Made by a program: the position numbers and the translations under genes | Assembly: GCA_039026555.1 (NCBI GenBank) | Contig: JBCCMB010000136.1 | Coordinates: 1 to 7,347 of the forward strand | DNA: 7,347 nt | Direction: 5' to 3' | Source: JBCCMB01 sp039026555 | Lineage (GTDB): Bacteria; Pseudomonadota; Alphaproteobacteria; Caulobacterales; Hyphomonadaceae | Notes under the pieces: generated by a model | Seen by the model: only the letters and a program-made list of their open reading frames with translations | What the model was told of the DNA's origin: nothing | The model's database searches: none | Shown: positions 5,085 to 7,347 of the stretch, piece after piece | Position numbering within the stretch: the stretch's first letter is position 1 | Layout of the letters: each line of letters opens with the position of its first letter

Positions 5085-7211
5085 TTAGAACAGTCGAGAG
5101 ACAGTCAGCTTAATGTTGCGCCCGACGGCTGGCCGCGTCGCAAGGAGCGGCGTGTACGCCTTGTCGGCTAGATTCTCGACGCCGATCCTGAATTGCGTAT
5201 CCTTGAGCACGCCGTCTTGCGGCGAAATCGTCGCCCGCAAATTGAAGATCGTGGCGTCGTCGACGGCGATTTCCGGAGACGCTGCAAGAGCGGGGACATC
5301 CGACGGCGTATCAAACACGGAAACCATTTCCGTCGACACATCCACTAAGCCGTCCGCCAAGACTTGGCCGACGGTGAGTCGGACCGAGTCTTGAGCCGTC
5401 CGGTCCCAGTCGATGGTTTGGCTGCCAATTACGTTTCCGTCGGCGTCTTCCACGGCTTGTTCTTCTTCGCCATCCACAATGTTGGCGTTGAAGTCGACGT
5501 AGAATCCGCTGCTGCGCGCGTAGGAGGCTTCGATCTCAACGCCGTCCAATTCGACTTCCAGGGCGTCCTGATAGGATGTGATGTCGTCAAGGACGGTGTT
5601 GAAATAGTTCAGTTTGAACGCCAACGCGTCTTCTTCGCCGAATATTCCGACGCGATCATAGGAGAAGCCGACCTCAAAGGTGTCTGCTGTTTCAGCTTGT
5701 TCAATGAAGACTGCGTTTTCCAAATCGTCGATGATCGGCAGGCTTTCAGTATAGGCGTAGCTGCCGAAGATGGTGAAGCCCGTTTCAAACTCGTAACGCA
5801 GGGAGGCGCCGCCCACCAAAGCTTCGTTGTCGACCGAAACATCCACAAAGGCGGGCGCCATCGGCGGGGCGAACGGCGAAGCTGGTGGTGCGTTCGGGTC
5901 AGGAATTGTGCCTTCAATTTCCGACATTTCATAGCGAAGCGCCGGCGTGAAGAAGAGGTTTTCGGTCAACCCGATATCATCGACTATAAAGGCCGCATAG
6001 CGCGTGTCGGTGCCGCCGGGCGCGGCTTCCTCATCCACGCGGTCGCGTTCCTGCCATTCTACGCCATAGCGCAGGTCATGCGTAATCCCGCCGGTTTCGA
6101 GATACGATCCGTTTTTGACAGTGAACTTGGTCGTCTCATACTGGTGGTCGGCATCGCCGAGCGCGATGACGACGGGGCCGAAGAACGGATTGAATTCGAG
6201 CGACGAACTGAACGGCACATAGGAGCTGTCGATCTCCTGATTGGCGTAGGTCAGCGCAGCTTCCAAATCTATGAGATCATTTCCGGGCTGATAGGCGTAA
6301 ATCAATGACGCCGTTTGGCTCTTAATGTCGCGGTCTACGTTTCCGAAGGCGTCTGTCGACGTGAAGAACGTATCATAAGGAACGTCGCGCTCCGAAGACT
6401 CAGTTTGAGTGACGCTGCCGGTAACGCTGTGCGCGAGGTCTGCGCCAAACGAATATCGTCCCTTGAGAAGGAATGACGGCAATTCGAAGGCGCTGTTGCC
6501 GATTTCGTCGCCATTGCCGTCAATCTGATTTTCCTGTTCGCGATAGCTGTAGTTTCCGAGCAGCTCCAATTGATCGCCAGCCTGATAGGCCAGCGTCGCT
6601 GATGCATTGAAGCCATCTTCATTGTCGTATCCGCCAAGCGTGATGCCGGCTTTAAAGCCTGGCTCGCCTTCCGTTAGATCTGAGGCGTTAATCGTCTCCA
6701 ACAAGACGACGCCGCCGACAATGCCGGTGCCGTACTCGTAGCTGCCGACCGTTCCACGCTGGACGGTGACGCTTCGGTATAAGAACGGATCGGTGAACAA
6801 TTGCGTTCCGATCCGATAGAGTTCTTCAGCGCCCGTATTCGCGCCGTCGACAACAACCGCCACTTTCTGGTCCGTACCGAATGTTCCATTGGCGCCGAAA
6901 CCGCGAATGTTGATGCCCGACCCCGCCGGCGTCGAGCCGTTCACCAAAGTCACGCCCGGGACGGAATCGATCAATTCCGCAATCGTATTGGCTTGGCGAT
7001 CATCAATCTCGCCTTTGTCGATGACTGTGACCGGCACCGGCGTGTCGGTTTGAACCGTACGCTTGCTCTCCCCAAGAGTCAGCGTGCCCAAAAATTCGCC
7101 CTCAGAAGCCTCTTCAGCTTCTTGGGCGTATGCGTGCGGCTGTATCGCCAGCATCGCTGCGATCGCCGAGGCGCTCAGCAAAGCTGTTTTATTCGCCCGG
7201 TGTTGTGACAT
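5085..7211 (-). CDS. TonB-dependent outer-membrane receptor, heme/hemoglobin type
   Basis: This 708-aa protein starts at the ATG at 7211-7209, chosen because GAGGGG sits about 8 nt upstream; a longer reading from TTG at 7229 would overlap that site. A signal peptide runs to about residue 29 (cleavage AYA before QE). A putative TonB-box region follows at 40-50 (FLGTLTLGESK). The plug domain spans about 55-175: PVPVTVIDKGEI, IAELIDSVPGV, GINIRGFGANG, KVAVVVDGA and LYRSVTVQRG, with spacing typical of the heme-receptor branch (HmuR/ShuA/BhuA). The remainder is the 22-strand barrel, ending in RNIKLTVSRLF with the C-terminal Phe required for outer-membrane insertion. It should bind heme or a heme protein and pass heme to the periplasm using the TonB system encoded next to it. 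The usual FRAP...NPNL region is not recognisable: the corresponding segment reads YAYTESLPIIDDLEN (485-499). A Pro-rich insertion, about 435-455, probably lies in a loop. I am sure of the receptor class and fairly sure of heme as ligand, mainly from context. Confidence 0.9.
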   Translation of the reverse strand: MSQHRANKTALLSASAIAAMLAIQPHAYAQEAEEASEGEFLGTLTLGESKRTVQTDTPVPVTVIDKGEIDDRQANTIAELIDSVPGVTLVNGSTPAGSGINIRGFGANGTFGTDQKVAVVVDGANTGAEELYRIGTQLFTDPFLYRSVTVQRGTVGSYEYGTGIVGGVVLLETINASDLTEGEPGFKAGITLGGYDNEDGFNASATLAYQAGDQLELLGNYSYREQENQIDGNGDEIGNSAFELPSFLLKGRYSFGADLAHSVTGSVTQTESSERDVPYDTFFTSTDAFGNVDRDIKSQTASLIYAYQPGNDLIDLEAALTYANQEIDSSYVPFSSSLEFNPFFGPVVIALGDADHQYETTKFTVKNGSYLETGGITHDLRYGVEWQERDRVDEEAAPGGTDTRYAAFIVDDIGLTENLFFTPALRYEMSEIEGTIPDPNAPPASPFAPPMAPAFVDVSVDNEALVGGASLRYEFETGFTIFGSYAYTESLPIIDDLENAVFIEQAETADTFEVGFSYDRVGIFGEEDALAFKLNYFNTVLDDITSYQDALEVELDGVEIEASYARSSGFYVDFNANIVDGEEEQAVEDADGNVIGSQTIDWDRTAQDSVRLTVGQVLADGLVDVSTEMVSVFDTPSDVPALAASPEIAVDDATIFNLRATISPQDGVLKDTQFRIGVENLADKAYTPLLATRPAVGRNIKLTVSRLF

Positions 7212-7231
7212 GAGATTTCCCCTCGCCAACT

Positions 7232-7250
7232 GTCAATGCAAGTCATTCGC
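7232..7250. promoter_or_regulatory. Second, weaker Fur-like box upstream of the receptor gene
   Basis: On the plus strand this reads GTCAATGCAAGTCATTCGC, matching about 12 of 19 positions of the classical Fur consensus by eye. Its minus-strand form begins GCGAATGA, as does the stronger box 49 bp upstream (centre to centre). It lies just upstream of the Shine-Dalgarno, 21 bp before the ATG. The inverted symmetry is poor (5 of 9), so this is a possible auxiliary site only. Confidence 0.35.
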
Positions 7251-7280
7251 ATATGCCGTTAGCGCATAGGATTTCTTTTT

Positions 7281-7299
7281 GCAAATAATTATCATTCGC
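7281..7299. promoter_or_regulatory. Fur-like operator upstream of the heme receptor operon
   Basis: The plus strand reads GCAAATAATTATCATTCGC; the minus strand, GCGAATGATAATTATTTGC, matches about 14 of 19 positions of the classical Fur box by eye and is a 9-1-9 inverted repeat with 7 of 9 pairs. It lies 70 bp upstream of the receptor ATG, where binding of iron-loaded Fur would repress the receptor and, through read-through, exbB-exbD-exbD-tonB-hutX. I could not place a convincing -35/-10 pair for this promoter. An imperfect repeat TATGC/GCATA (7252-7268) lies between the two boxes. Confidence 0.65.
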
Positions 7300-7347
7300 G
7301 GGCGGCGCCTACGCTGAACGCGTTGTACTCGCGCAACAGAACGCAAA

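Noticed and set aside
5364..6308. 314-aa open frame on the plus strand
   Set aside because: Antisense to the receptor barrel; no start signal or domain, and the opposite strand has a complete, motif-bearing receptor.

Overview
The window looks like part of an alphaproteobacterial chromosome, possibly a marine Caulobacterales/Hyphomonadaceae-type organism. The basis is moderately high GC, the tandem-ExbD arrangement, and Fur/Mur-like operators built on TTGCAA/GCGAAT. This is an inference from style, not a species assignment. The theme is iron acquisition from heme, and every intact gene I can recognise lies on the minus strand.

Right-hand block (about 7300 down to 2045, transcribed leftward). 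A promoter region with one good and one weaker Fur-like box precedes a TonB-dependent receptor of the heme/hemoglobin type. Next come an intercistronic hairpin, exbB, two consecutive exbD genes, tonB and hutX. exbB-exbD-exbD-tonB overlap by 4 to 11 nt and must be co-translated; hutX follows 39 nt later. Together they form a self-contained machine: an outer-membrane receptor, its own inner-membrane energising complex and periplasmic arm, and a cytosolic heme carrier. The second ExbD carries Asn where the proton-path Asp normally sits, and this is the most interesting molecular detail in the window.

Middle (about 2048 down to 886). Only one plus-strand gene can be recognised, a badly decayed NADPH-dependent FMN reductase-type gene (1516-2048) with an in-frame stop and several frame changes. 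Its stop codon overlaps the hutX stop tail-to-tail. About 630 bp upstream of it hold no recognisable gene, but they contain a near-perfect 21-bp palindrome lying exactly in the spacer of a good leftward promoter.

Left-hand block (885 to 1, leftward). That promoter appears to drive an uncharacterised 164-aa protein with a CxxC near its N-terminus. A further promoter then leads into the start of hmuT, the periplasmic heme-binding protein of an ABC importer, which runs off the left edge. Presumably hmuU/hmuV lie beyond. The whole window thus covers outer-membrane heme uptake, energisation, the start of inner-membrane import and intracellular heme handling.
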